NCBI GenBank assembly: GCA_040386155.1 | Contig: JAZKFZ010000002.1 | Coordinates: 62,001 to 126,000, forward strand | Direction: 5' to 3' | From: M0103 sp040386155 | GTDB taxonomy: Bacteria; Bacteroidota; Bacteroidia; Flavobacteriales_D; Crocinitomicaceae | DNA: 64,000 nucleotides | Part shown: positions 48,470-58,092 of the stretch, in pieces | Layout: every line of letters starts with the position of its first letter | How positions within the stretch are numbered: position 1 is the first letter of the stretch | The notes under the pieces: model-generated | The model's input: the letters and a program-made list of their open reading frames with translations, nothing else | Told to the model about the DNA's origin: nothing | Databases searched by the model: none | Made by a program: the position numbers and the translations under genes

Positions 48470-49303
48470 CTAAACGGTTTTTAGTTTTTTATTGCGCAAA
48501 TCAACAACATCATTCATTGCAATTGTTGCTGCTACGATGGCTAAAATAGGGGCGAATGATGCACAAATCCAAAGCAAAAGATGCAAAAGATATATTCCTG
48601 ATCCTTTGATGATTCCATCAGTAAAGGAACTTCCTGTAAAGAGGATTGTGAGATCGAGTGGTACTAAAATCATAAGTGAATAAACCAGTCCAATTGAAAT
48701 GGCGAGTCCTCGGTGCTTGCGAATAAAATCAACACTCTCATCCACATTCCAGCGCAAGCGCTCGTTCACGTAGTCGAGAAAACTAAAGCCGTAGTAAAAA
48801 AACCAAACTACAAATGTTAAAAAGAAAATAGGGGATTTCTCTGGTTGTTCCCACCCAATAAATGCCGCAAAATAAAGGATGGCAAAAAACAAGTAGCCAA
48901 GAAATAGGTTCCGAAAGCCAATTCTAACGCCCCGAATAATGTCATTGTAGTATTGTTTTGCTGAAAGCGTGTAGCTATTTCCTGTCAAAATGTGTTCGCT
49001 TTTTACACTTAAGTAGGAGAAAAGGGGAGAAAGCAAGATAACAACGATGTATTTTGCGAAATGCATGAGTGTAAAGCCTACAATGATTTCAAAATAGAGG
49101 CGTACCATCGACCAAATAATACTATTCATGTTTTTGTCGTCGAGCACATAATGACGGGATGTTATTTTTGTCCCAAAATAATACATAAACAACATCAAGA
49201 TAGCTGGTATGAGTGCAAACCAATATAATTTGTGCTCTTTGATAAACCGCAAGGCTTTCCAGTAGGCCCTCAATCCAAACAAGAAATTCTTGAAAAATCG
49301 CAT
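48470..49303 (-). CDS. EI24/CysZ-like membrane protein
   Basis: 277 residues with four to five membrane segments, one near the start (LYWFALIPAILMLFMYYFG) after the amphipathic N-terminus RFFKNFLFGLRAYWKALRFI typical of the EI24 family. A central stretch (FVVWFFYYGFSFLDYVNERLRWNVDESVDFIRKHRGLAISIG) contains the family signature: aromatic Asp plus the conserved R-x-R-G-Hand helix end. CysZ of this family is a sulfate permease, but the more distant members in Bacteroidota have no tested function. It is a single gene, divergent from purB. Confidence 0.8.
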   Translation of the reverse strand: MRFFKNFLFGLRAYWKALRFIKEHKLYWFALIPAILMLFMYYFGTKITSRHYVLDDKNMNSIIWSMVRLYFEIIVGFTLMHFAKYIVVILLSPLFSYLSVKSEHILTGNSYTLSAKQYYNDIIRGVRIGFRNLFLGYLFFAILYFAAFIGWEQPEKSPIFFLTFVVWFFYYGFSFLDYVNERLRWNVDESVDFIRKHRGLAISIGLVYSLMILVPLDLTILFTGSSFTDGIIKGSGIYLLHLLLWICASFAPILAIVAATIAMNDVVDLRNKKLKTV

Positions 49304-49390
49304 GATTCAAAATTAATCAACTTAATTTAATTTCAACGGTGTTCCTATATTTCTTAACTTTACGTCCTTTAAAAACCCAGTACATTTTAT

Positions 49391-50749
49391 ATGGAATTGA
49401 TTCCCCTTACTGCCATTTCATCCATCGATGGAAGGTATGCATCAAAAACAGAAGATTTTAGAGATTATTTTTCAGAATATGGACTAATTCGCTACCGTGT
49501 ATTAGTGGAAGTGGAATATTTTATTGCCCTTGTCAATGAAGATCTTGCGCCTTTGAAAAATTTCCCACGATCTAGTTTCGATGAATTGCGCATTTTATAC
49601 TCGAACTTTAGTTTAGAAGATGCTCAGTGGATCAAAAATGTGGAAAAAACGACTAATCACGATGTAAAAGCAGTGGAATACTTTCTAAAAGATCGCTTTG
49701 AAAAGTTAGGATTGAACGACTATTTGGAATTTGTGCATTTTGGATTGACGTCACAAGACATCAACAATACTTCAATTCCCTTGTCAATAAAAGAAGCGTT
49801 AGAAAACGTATATTATCCAACTTTACAGACAATTATTGATAAATTGAATTCGCTAAAGCATTTGTGGAAGGACATTTCAATGTTGGCAAGAACACACGGA
49901 CAGCCAGCTTCACCAACAAAACTAGGGAAAGAGATTCAAGTATTTTCTGAGCGATTGGAAATTCAATTGAAGCAATTAAAAGCCGTTCCAATTTCAGCAA
50001 AGTTTGGTGGTGCAACGGGTAACTTCAATGCGCATCATGTTGCTTTTCCTACTAATAATTGGGTAAAATTTGCTAATAACTTCGTAAATAGTCAATTGAA
50101 ATTGGATCGAAGTCAAACCACCACGCAAATTGAACATTACGATAATTTGGCGGCAATGTTTGACGCAATGAAACGAATCAATACGATTATTTTAGATTTG
50201 AATCGCGATTTCTGGACGTATATTTCGATGGATTACTTCAAGCAAAAATTGAAAGAAGGAGAAATTGGCTCATCGGCAATGCCACACAAAGTTAATCCAA
50301 TTGATTTTGAGAACTCTGAGGGTAACATTGGAATAGCAAATGCGTTATTGGAGCACTTGGCAGCAAAATTACCAGTTTCGAGAATGCAAAGAGATTTGAC
50401 AGATTCTACCGTTTTAAGAACAGTAGGAATGCCATTTGCTCACACCTTGATTGCTTTTAAATCCACCATGCAAGGATTGGATAAATTGCTTTTGAACGAG
50501 GAGAAATTTTTACTAGATTTGGAAATGAATTGGGCGGTGGTTGCTGAAGCACTACAAACCATTCTTCGCAGAGAAGGTTTCCCCAAGCCCTACGAAGCGT
50601 TGAAAGGCCTAACCCGTAAAAACGAAGCGGTAACAAAAGCTACCGTTCATGAGTTTATAGATACCCTACTTATCTCGGATGCATTAAAAGCAGAATTGAA
50701 AGCTATCACTCCACACAATTACACAGGAATTCAATTAATAAATCAATAA
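49391..50749 (+). CDS. purB: Adenylosuccinate lyase
   Basis: 452 residues, of the long form typical for E. coli-like PurB. Key parts: TAISSIDGRYASKTEDFRDYFSEYG at the start, EKTTNHDVKAVEYF, FGLTSQDINNTS, ARTHGQPASPTKLGKE (catalytic His), and the signature SSAMPHKVNPIDFENSEGN. It cleaves adenylosuccinate to AMP and SAICAR to AICAR in purine synthesis. It is the first gene of a run with the two paralogous secreted proteins 12 bp downstream. Confidence 0.96.
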   Translation: MELIPLTAISSIDGRYASKTEDFRDYFSEYGLIRYRVLVEVEYFIALVNEDLAPLKNFPRSSFDELRILYSNFSLEDAQWIKNVEKTTNHDVKAVEYFLKDRFEKLGLNDYLEFVHFGLTSQDINNTSIPLSIKEALENVYYPTLQTIIDKLNSLKHLWKDISMLARTHGQPASPTKLGKEIQVFSERLEIQLKQLKAVPISAKFGGATGNFNAHHVAFPTNNWVKFANNFVNSQLKLDRSQTTTQIEHYDNLAAMFDAMKRINTIILDLNRDFWTYISMDYFKQKLKEGEIGSSAMPHKVNPIDFENSEGNIGIANALLEHLAAKLPVSRMQRDLTDSTVLRTVGMPFAHTLIAFKSTMQGLDKLLLNEEKFLLDLEMNWAVVAEALQTILRREGFPKPYEALKGLTRKNEAVTKATVHEFIDTLLISDALKAELKAITPHNYTGIQLINQ

Positions 50750-50761
50750 ATTAAAAATTAA

Positions 50762-52333
50762 ATGTTTATAAAAATAACAATTGTAGCATTAGCTATTTTT
50801 TCTTCAGGAGTAATTAACGCACAAAACTCAGTAAAATGGGGAGATATGACCAAGCAGCCTGGTCGAATGAGTACTATTATTGCCGATCAAAGTGGTGATT
50901 TTTATGCCTTACGCTACACCGGTGGCATGTTTGGAAGTCTAACACTGTCAAGCCATAAAGATTTAGCACTTTCTGCAACTGGAAAAATTGAAATGAAAGT
51001 AGAGGGTGCAAAAGGTAGTTTTCAAGGCGCTAGAAATATCAATGGTAAATTATTTGTCTTTCTGTCAGATATCAAAGATGGTTCCAACACTATTTTTATG
51101 CAGGAGTATTCTAAAGATGTTCAGCCAATTGGAACACCCACAAAAATTACATCCTACAAATTTGAGAAAGGCAAATTCAAAGGAGGTTTTGATGTTATAA
51201 CATCTCGAGATCATCAATTTTTTGGTGTGATCTGGTCTATTCCTGGTAAAAAAGAAAGTGCGGATGCTTATGGATTTATGATTTTCGACAACGAAATGAA
51301 TGAAGTGTCAACTGGTGCGTATGAACTTCCATACGAATCAAAACTTTCATCAATTCAGCAACATCACTTATCAAATACTGGAGATTACTTTATTAATGTT
51401 GTAGAATACAAAGAATCTGAAAAGAAAATTTTTAAATCGTATTTAGATTATAAAGCATCACATATCTACCACATCACTCCTGAAGATATGGAAGATTATG
51501 AAATTAATTTGGAAGGAAAACGTATTGAAGCAATGAATATTAATTCTGATAACAATGGTGTATTTACCTTAATTGGAACCTATGGTGAAGAGAAAAAATC
51601 AGGCGTAAATGGTTTATTTCATATTCGCTTGAATTTTGATAAAGCAGAAGTGATCAGCGAAGGTTTTCAAGAGTTCGGAAAAGATTTCATTACTCAAGAT
51701 TGGTCAGATCGAGCGAAAGAAAAAGCGGAGAAAAAAGCTTCGAAGGGGAAGGGAGAACCGCAGTTGTTTTCCTATGTGATGCGCCAAACTGAAATTTTAA
51801 AAGATGGAAGTATCATCGGTTCAATGGAACAGTACTATGTTGAAGTGGTAAAGATCACTGATCCAAAAACAGGAGTAACTAGCACAACACATATCTATTA
51901 TTACAATGATATTGTCGCATTTAAAGTTGGAACAGATGGTGAGTTTGATTGGTTAAACAAAATCAATAAATTGCAAGTTTCTACAAACGATGGAGGATAT
52001 TTAAGTTCATACTCTCGTTTCATTAACGACGGTAAGTTATGCTTCATTTTTAATGACAATGACAAAAATTACGATGAAGCTGGAAAATTCATTGCCAAAG
52101 AGGGAGGAGGTGTTTATTCTGCTGCTTACACTAAAAAGAAAAATGTAGTGTCAATTGTGGAAATGGACCTAGATAATGGTGAGTTTACAAGAAAAACCTT
52201 TTTTGATCGTGCGGAATTAAGTGCGATTGCAGTACCAAAATTCTTCAATGTTGATTACGCTACAAATACACTTTTGTTGTATGCTCAATTTGGTAAAAAA
52301 GAACGTTTTGGGATCATGAACATTAACGATTAA
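50762..52333 (+). CDS. Secreted protein of unknown function, first paralogue
   Basis: 523 residues, with a signal peptide to about residue 20 (SGVINAQ). The mature chain is beta-rich with repeated Asp/Gly turn motifs such as DGKLCFIFND and SSYSRFINDG, suggesting a propeller or large beta structure. A charged stretch, DRAKEKAEKKASKGKGEPQ, lies near residue 320. No known domain is recognised and there is no T9SS sorting domain, so it is probably periplasmic or an outer-membrane-associated protein. It follows purB by 12 bp and precedes its paralogue by 4 bp. Confidence 0.8.
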   Translation: MFIKITIVALAIFSSGVINAQNSVKWGDMTKQPGRMSTIIADQSGDFYALRYTGGMFGSLTLSSHKDLALSATGKIEMKVEGAKGSFQGARNINGKLFVFLSDIKDGSNTIFMQEYSKDVQPIGTPTKITSYKFEKGKFKGGFDVITSRDHQFFGVIWSIPGKKESADAYGFMIFDNEMNEVSTGAYELPYESKLSSIQQHHLSNTGDYFINVVEYKESEKKIFKSYLDYKASHIYHITPEDMEDYEINLEGKRIEAMNINSDNNGVFTLIGTYGEEKKSGVNGLFHIRLNFDKAEVISEGFQEFGKDFITQDWSDRAKEKAEKKASKGKGEPQLFSYVMRQTEILKDGSIIGSMEQYYVEVVKITDPKTGVTSTTHIYYYNDIVAFKVGTDGEFDWLNKINKLQVSTNDGGYLSSYSRFINDGKLCFIFNDNDKNYDEAGKFIAKEGGGVYSAAYTKKKNVVSIVEMDLDNGEFTRKTFFDRAELSAIAVPKFFNVDYATNTLLLYAQFGKKERFGIMNIND

Positions 52334-52337
52334 TTAT

Positions 52338-53906
52338 TTGTTTAAAATTAGAATAATATCACTTTTTCTTGTGCTTGGATTGGAAACAGTTCAGGCACAA
52401 AAAAACGTGGAATGGAGCGATTTTCAGCGAACTAGCTCTAGTTTGCTCCAAATTATTCCTAAGAGCGGTAAAGATTTTTATGCCTTAAGATGGTCGGGCT
52501 CTGCTGTGCTTGGAAAATATAAACTAGCAGGGTACAATAACCTAAGTCTGTCCGCCACTGGAAAAATTATGCAAGTTGCCGACAATACCATGGCTGCCTT
52601 TCATGATATCGTGCAAATCAACGATCGAATCTTCGTGTTTCTTACGGATAAAAAAGATGGGCAAAATCATATTTACATTCAAGAATATGATCAAGAATTG
52701 CAAGCAATTGCCAGTCCGCAACATCTTGCCGCTTATGATATTGATTTTATGAAAGACCGCGGTCTTTTTGAAGTAATTCAATCAAAAAACAAGGACTATT
52801 TTGCTGTTATTTGGCAAGTTGAAGCTAAAAAGGGTGACAAAGACAGTTACGGTTTTAAAATTTATGATAAGATAATCAACCTTGTGTCTGAAGGTGATTA
52901 TAAATTACCTTATAACTCAGAATTAAGTTTTATTTCAGATCATCATTTGGCAAATGATGGAAATTATTTTATTTCTGTGGTGGAGCATAATGAACCTGAC
53001 AAGGGACTTTTCAAAAGTCAAGAAAACTACAAAGCAACACACATACTACAAATCAATGAAGACGGCATAGAAACATTTACGCTCGATTTAACAGATCGCA
53101 GAATCGAAGCTATGGAGTTGTCTGACAATGGAGATCAGATTTTTACTTTAACGGGTGTTTATGGTGCGCCAAAAAGTAGTGGGGTATCAGGTTTGTTCTA
53201 CATGCGCATCAATTTTGCTAAGAAGGAAGTCATCAATGAGGGATTTCAAGAGTTTGGTGCTGACTTCATTACCCAAGATTGGACAGATCGTGAACGTGAA
53301 AAAGCAGATCGAAGAGCCGAGAAGGGCAAAGGAGAACCCCAATTGTTCGATTATGTCGTTCGACAAACAGAGGTTTTAAAAGACGGAAGCGTAGTAGGTT
53401 CATTAGAGCAATATTACATTCGTTCTGTGCAATCATACAATTCTCAAACGCGCACATACACTACCTTGTACTACTACTATTACAATGATATTATCGCTTT
53501 TAAAGTCGGCGTAAACGGTGGGTTTGATTGGCTGAAGAAGATCAGCAAGTACCAAGTTTCAATTAATGACGGTGGCCCATTTAGTTCTTATTCTCGCTTT
53601 ATCAATGATGGTAAATTATGTTTCATTTTCAACGACCATGTGCGCAACTATGACGAGATGGGTAATTTTACCCCCTCAAAAAATGTGGTCGCTGCGAGTT
53701 TTGCCAAAAAGAAAAATGTGGTGGCGATGGTAGAAATGGATTTACAATCGGGTGAGTACACTAGAAGGACATTTTTTGATCGTAGTGAAATTACAGCCTT
53801 ATCGATTCCAAAAGCATTTGTGGTTGATAACAAAACCAATCAATTGTTGCTCTATGCTATCTATGGTAGAAAAGAACGATTTGGTATTCTGAACATCAAC
53901 GATTAA
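52338..53906 (+). CDS. Secreted protein of unknown function, second paralogue
   Basis: 522 residues with a TTG start at 52338, 4 bp after the first paralogue stop. The signal peptide ends near residue 20 (ETVQAQ). It matches the first paralogue over the full length with strongly conserved blocks (SGVSGLFYMRINFAKKEV, YYYYNDIIAFKVG, GGPFSSYSRFINDGKLCFIFND, FGILNIND). The two genes are a tandem duplication. The function is unknown. The 3' end overlaps the lnt stop by 4 bp. Confidence 0.8.
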   Translation: MFKIRIISLFLVLGLETVQAQKNVEWSDFQRTSSSLLQIIPKSGKDFYALRWSGSAVLGKYKLAGYNNLSLSATGKIMQVADNTMAAFHDIVQINDRIFVFLTDKKDGQNHIYIQEYDQELQAIASPQHLAAYDIDFMKDRGLFEVIQSKNKDYFAVIWQVEAKKGDKDSYGFKIYDKIINLVSEGDYKLPYNSELSFISDHHLANDGNYFISVVEHNEPDKGLFKSQENYKATHILQINEDGIETFTLDLTDRRIEAMELSDNGDQIFTLTGVYGAPKSSGVSGLFYMRINFAKKEVINEGFQEFGADFITQDWTDREREKADRRAEKGKGEPQLFDYVVRQTEVLKDGSVVGSLEQYYIRSVQSYNSQTRTYTTLYYYYYNDIIAFKVGVNGGFDWLKKISKYQVSINDGGPFSSYSRFINDGKLCFIFNDHVRNYDEMGNFTPSKNVVAASFAKKKNVVAMVEMDLQSGEYTRRTFFDRSEITALSIPKAFVVDNKTNQLLLYAIYGRKERFGILNIND

Positions 53907-55504
53907 GCAGCAAACAAGGATTTAATGCGTTTATATGCATTGATTAACAATAGAATTATCGACATCAGCGCGAAGGCTCTACCCAAATAATCACCGTGTT
54001 TTGCATAAAATGTCAAGGTAGAATTTCGTTGAAGGGTTCCTTTGATCACTGCCGGTTCCCAATATGGTGTTGAGCTTATCACATCTCCACGTTGGTTAAT
54101 GATTCCACTAATGCCAGTATTGGCTGATCGCGCTACATAGCGTCTCGTTTCTATTGCCCGTAATCGTGAAAAGCTTGCATGTTGCTTATATCCTGGGGTG
54201 TTTCCCCACCAGCCATCATTCGTGATAACAAAACATATTTCAGCACCCTTTTTAACTTGTTGAGCAAGTAAATTTCCCGATACCGATTCGTAACAAATCA
54301 GAGGAGCAATCTTACCAACGTTCGTTTGAAATACCTGTGGTTCTTTTTCAATTCCTAATGATCCACTAGTTCCACCACTATTCAATGCTAAGGTCTCCAA
54401 AAAAGGAAATGTTTCAGAAAAAGGAATAATCTCTGCCCCTGGAACCAATAGTGATTTATGAATGAATTCAGTTTTATTCGCTGAATTGATAAGCATAGAT
54501 GTGTTGTAATACTCAATATAGCCAGGTCCGCCATCCATTTTTCGAGAAGCTCTTGAATTTTTTTTCTCAAAGTATTTTGCCGTCGAAGCACCAATGATGA
54601 GATTTGGTAGTTGCCATTCTTTTTTTTGTTGGATGAGGAAATTCACACTTCCTACCGACTGCACATCTTCTTCATAAAATGCTTCAGGCAAAGCAGTCTC
54701 AGGTGCGATTACAAAGTCAGTAGTGGAGTCAATCGCTGCAGAGGCATACGATGTTAGCTTTTCTAATTGCGAACGCGTAGAGCTATCGAATTTCTCGTTG
54801 TAGGGATCAATGTTGGGTTGAACAATGACAACATTTACAGGATTAATTGTTTCCTCATACGAAAAGTACATCCAAAGCGACAAGGTAAATGGAAGTATAA
54901 AAACAGCACTTCCAATGGCAATTAATTGATCACTCTTTCTGCCAAAATCTTTGTTTATCCATCTTCGTTTCAAAATTAGTAAACCAAGAATGTTTAATGC
55001 TAATACCCAAATTGTACCACCATATACCCCAGTAAATTCATACCATTGCACCCATTCTGGTCGAATGGAAAAATAGTTTCCTAAATGCAACCATGGCCAC
55101 GAAAGTTCCCATTGGTAATGCAAATATTCAAATGCCACCCAGAAAAAGACCAACGATAAATATCCAACGCTTACACCTTGCAACTTTTTGACCGAATGGA
55201 ACAATTGGAAAAGGATGACCATGAAGATGGTGTTGAGTCCAAACGCCATTAAAGAGCCCTCTAGTGTTGAATTGGAAACCCACCAAGTAGTACCAAGATT
55301 GTAGATGATAAATGTGATGAAGGAATGAACCAATAACTTTCTTGAGCGATAATTTTTGCTCGCAATTTCATTTTCAATAAGTAGAAGTGGTATCCAAGAA
55401 ATAAAAACCAAGGGCGTAAGGCTTCCACTAAATGGAAAGGAAACAACCATCAAGATTCCCGACAGGACGCTCAGTATATACCGTTGAATTTTCGAAAATT
55501 TCAT
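53903..55504 (-). CDS. lnt: Apolipoprotein N-acyltransferase
   Basis: 533 residues. Several N-terminal membrane helices (about 10-190) precede a nitrilase-like domain. The catalytic Glu lies in IAPETALPEAF, the Lys is in the HKSLLVPGAE region and the Cys in LICYESVSG. The last helix is near the C-terminus. It adds the third acyl chain to lipoproteins at the inner membrane, which is relevant to the lipoproteins here such as the Kunitz protein. It ends in a 4-bp overlap with the second paralogue and its start lies near the terminator of the OmpA gene. Confidence 0.95.
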   Translation of the reverse strand: MKFSKIQRYILSVLSGILMVVSFPFSGSLTPLVFISWIPLLLIENEIASKNYRSRKLLVHSFITFIIYNLGTTWWVSNSTLEGSLMAFGLNTIFMVILFQLFHSVKKLQGVSVGYLSLVFFWVAFEYLHYQWELSWPWLHLGNYFSIRPEWVQWYEFTGVYGGTIWVLALNILGLLILKRRWINKDFGRKSDQLIAIGSAVFILPFTLSLWMYFSYEETINPVNVVIVQPNIDPYNEKFDSSTRSQLEKLTSYASAAIDSTTDFVIAPETALPEAFYEEDVQSVGSVNFLIQQKKEWQLPNLIIGASTAKYFEKKNSRASRKMDGGPGYIEYYNTSMLINSANKTEFIHKSLLVPGAEIIPFSETFPFLETLALNSGGTSGSLGIEKEPQVFQTNVGKIAPLICYESVSGNLLAQQVKKGAEICFVITNDGWWGNTPGYKQHASFSRLRAIETRRYVARSANTGISGIINQRGDVISSTPYWEPAVIKGTLQRNSTLTFYAKHGDYLGRAFALMSIILLLINAYKRIKSLFAA

Positions 55505-55522
55505 AGCTCAAAAATAACAAAA

Positions 55523-55548
55523 AAGGCCGTCCGAAACCGAACGACCTT
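55523..55548 (-). terminator. Terminator of the OmpA/TSP3 gene
   Basis: On the minus strand aaggtcgttcg pairs with cggacggcctt (55523-55533 with 55538-55548), with wobble pairs and a short loop, then T residues. It is 21 bp after the stop at 55569. Confidence 0.8.
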
Positions 55549-55568
55549 TTTACTATTGTAAGTGAATT

Positions 55569-58079
55569 TTATTTAAAAATAATCTTCATTTCTACACGTC
55601 TGTTTTTCTGACGACCTTCTGGTGTATCGTTAGTAGCGATTGGCATTGTTTCACCAAAGAACAATGGATACAATCTTGCTGTTTCAATACCTTCTGCAAC
55701 CATAAAGTTACGAACAGCCTCAGCACGTTTTTTAGATAAGATCATGTTCTTCTGATCGTCTCCAACATTATCCGTGTGACCAGCAATCTGCAGACCCCAA
55801 TCAGCTTTCTTTTTCAACACACCTGCCAATGCAAGTAATGATGGCTTAGAAGCTTCTTTAATGATGTCTTTACCAGTTTCAAACTCTAAGTTATCGAACG
55901 CAGTTTGTAAAATTTCTTCTACTTCCTTGTCAATCTTAGGACAACCTTTGTTTTCAACCGGACCTGGAGTACTTGGACAATCATCATCTTTATCAAGAAC
56001 ACCATCCTTATCAGTATCAATGAATGGACAACCTTTGTTACTCAACGGACCCGCCAAGTTTGGACATTCATCATCTTTGTCAAGTAGACCATCGTTATCA
56101 GTATCTGGCCAAGGACAACCATTGTTTTCTTGCGGTCCGGCAACTGTAGGACAAGCATCTAGGTAATCTAGAACGCCATCATTATCAGTGTCAGGACAAC
56201 CGTTGTACATCAAAGGACCTTTATCATTAGGACAAGCATCTTCATCATCTCTGATTCCGTCACCGTCTGAGTCAGGACAACCGTTGAAAGCAACTAATCC
56301 TGGGATATCTGGACAATCATCTTTTGGATCGATTACACCATCATTATCACGGTCAGGACAACCATTGAATTCAGCAACACCAGGTAATTCAGGACAAGCA
56401 TCAATTTTGTCAGGAATACCATCTTTGTCTTTGTCTGGACATCCTTTGAATTCAGCTAAACCAGCTTCATTCGGACAGTCATCTTCAAGATCTTTGATGC
56501 CATCACGGTCAGTATCTGGACATCCTTTAAAATCCCAAACACCTGGCACAACTAGACACTCGTCTAATTTATCAGAAACTAAATCTCCATCAATATCAGA
56601 TGGGTGAGAATATAAAACTGGAACTCTTAATCCAGCATAGAATTCAGCACCACGAACTTTTCCAGCAGCAAACAATGTTCTGAAGTCAGTAACACCAAAT
56701 GTCATAGGTCCAAGGCGTGTTCCAACACCAGCTTTAAAACCAGAATATTGATTCATTGAAATTGGAATATGCAAACCAAACCAAGCATAATCAAAACTAG
56801 GTGTTAATGTGAATTGGTTAGCGATGTGCACTTTTGCTGCAGTACCTTTTGGCATCACATTAATCATTCCTGTTGCGTTCACATAGAACCATTTCCAAAT
56901 GTGGTAATCCAATTGTAAGCTAATTGCGGTAGGAGTTTTCATAAAGAACGTTGAAGAAGTATCTTCTCCCGCTGTCCAGTCTGGATTGTTGGTAATTAAA
57001 CTATCAATTTTGCCATCAACTTCAGCCAATGACCCAGCTCCATCAAAAGTATTAAGGTCAAAAGGGCTATTGGAGTTTACAGAGAAATTTCTAGACAAAC
57101 CACCTTTTTCGAACTTCATTCCACCCAAATCAAGTAGGGCGAATCCTGCACGAATTTTATATTTTTCTTTGTCTTGTCTCCAGATGTTGGTTTTCCCATC
57201 CATGTCATATTTGTACTCTTTCCAATCAGGTCTCCACTCATAAACGAATCCTAGATCTAGTCCTAGTCCAAATTTAGAAGCCGCTTTAGGAATTCCATTT
57301 GTTGTTCCACTAGCAATCTCATCAACGTTATCTGAATATCCATAGTCGAAATTACCTTGCAGAATCAATGAAGTGTCCGCATTGTCTAATTTATAATTTA
57401 GATTGTCGGTATAGAAAAATCCTGCAGCGTAACCAGAAAGGTATTTAAGATTTCCACCCACTTTCATGAAATGTTCACCATCATCTTTCACAACTTGTGC
57501 GTACTTTAATCCGTATTCTGCCCATGTAAGGGTGTTGATACTTAAATGTTGATCTTCTAATTGTTTGTTCCATAAATTAGAATAATCCAAGCCATTTTCA
57601 ACTAAGGTTGCTAATTGTGGAGTAACATTGTCAATGTTAGTAACAGAACGCATTTTTGCACCAAAACCAACTGCAATTTTAGGATTAATGTGAAACATGA
57701 AATTCAACACATCTATTTGGATGTTATTGTAAAGACCGATTGGCTTCTTTGAATTTTCATCGTATCGACGAAGTAAATAACGGTCAGTAAAAGTTGAATC
57801 TGGGTTCATCCACGCAGTATCTGTTGTAAATGATTTCTTCCACCATTTAGGCATATCACGGGTGTCAAAAGCTACACCGTTTTGATACATGTTGAAGTTG
57901 AAACTAAATAAGTTGACATCAACAACAAATCGACTATCAACAAAGCTTGCTGGCTGAACATCTGTTCCCATCACTCCCGCGTAATTACTAGCGTGAACTC
58001 CTAAATAATTTTGAGAATTACCAAGGAATGAAACAGAAATTGCGGCAAAAAGTAGAATTTTTGTAAGCGTTTTCTTCAT
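55569..58079 (-). CDS. OmpA-family protein with thrombospondin type-3 repeats
   Basis: 836 residues. The signal peptide (to about 22) is followed by a barrel-like region of about 470 residues that starts NYLGVHASNYAGVMGTDVQPASFVDSRF, which looks like the DUF5723 group. Eight calcium-binding TSP3 repeats follow (about 495-720; DTDRDGIKD, DKDKDGIPD and alike, with GCPD linkers). The end is an OmpA/MotB peptidoglycan-binding domain (LQIAGHTDNVGDDQKN, LSKKRAEAVRNFMVAEG, RRVEMKI). It links the outer membrane to the wall, with calcium-stiffened repeats as spacer. It is in an operon with the gene starting 13 bp upstream. Confidence 0.92.
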   Translation of the reverse strand: MKKTLTKILLFAAISVSFLGNSQNYLGVHASNYAGVMGTDVQPASFVDSRFVVDVNLFSFNFNMYQNGVAFDTRDMPKWWKKSFTTDTAWMNPDSTFTDRYLLRRYDENSKKPIGLYNNIQIDVLNFMFHINPKIAVGFGAKMRSVTNIDNVTPQLATLVENGLDYSNLWNKQLEDQHLSINTLTWAEYGLKYAQVVKDDGEHFMKVGGNLKYLSGYAAGFFYTDNLNYKLDNADTSLILQGNFDYGYSDNVDEIASGTTNGIPKAASKFGLGLDLGFVYEWRPDWKEYKYDMDGKTNIWRQDKEKYKIRAGFALLDLGGMKFEKGGLSRNFSVNSNSPFDLNTFDGAGSLAEVDGKIDSLITNNPDWTAGEDTSSTFFMKTPTAISLQLDYHIWKWFYVNATGMINVMPKGTAAKVHIANQFTLTPSFDYAWFGLHIPISMNQYSGFKAGVGTRLGPMTFGVTDFRTLFAAGKVRGAEFYAGLRVPVLYSHPSDIDGDLVSDKLDECLVVPGVWDFKGCPDTDRDGIKDLEDDCPNEAGLAEFKGCPDKDKDGIPDKIDACPELPGVAEFNGCPDRDNDGVIDPKDDCPDIPGLVAFNGCPDSDGDGIRDDEDACPNDKGPLMYNGCPDTDNDGVLDYLDACPTVAGPQENNGCPWPDTDNDGLLDKDDECPNLAGPLSNKGCPFIDTDKDGVLDKDDDCPSTPGPVENKGCPKIDKEVEEILQTAFDNLEFETGKDIIKEASKPSLLALAGVLKKKADWGLQIAGHTDNVGDDQKNMILSKKRAEAVRNFMVAEGIETARLYPLFFGETMPIATNDTPEGRQKNRRVEMKIIFK

Positions 58080-58092
58080 AAGTAAGTATTAG

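Noticed and set aside
55861..56607. Plus-strand frames rich in Ser-Gly-Gln-Pro repeats
   Set aside because: They are the complement of the thrombospondin type-3 repeats of the OmpA protein.
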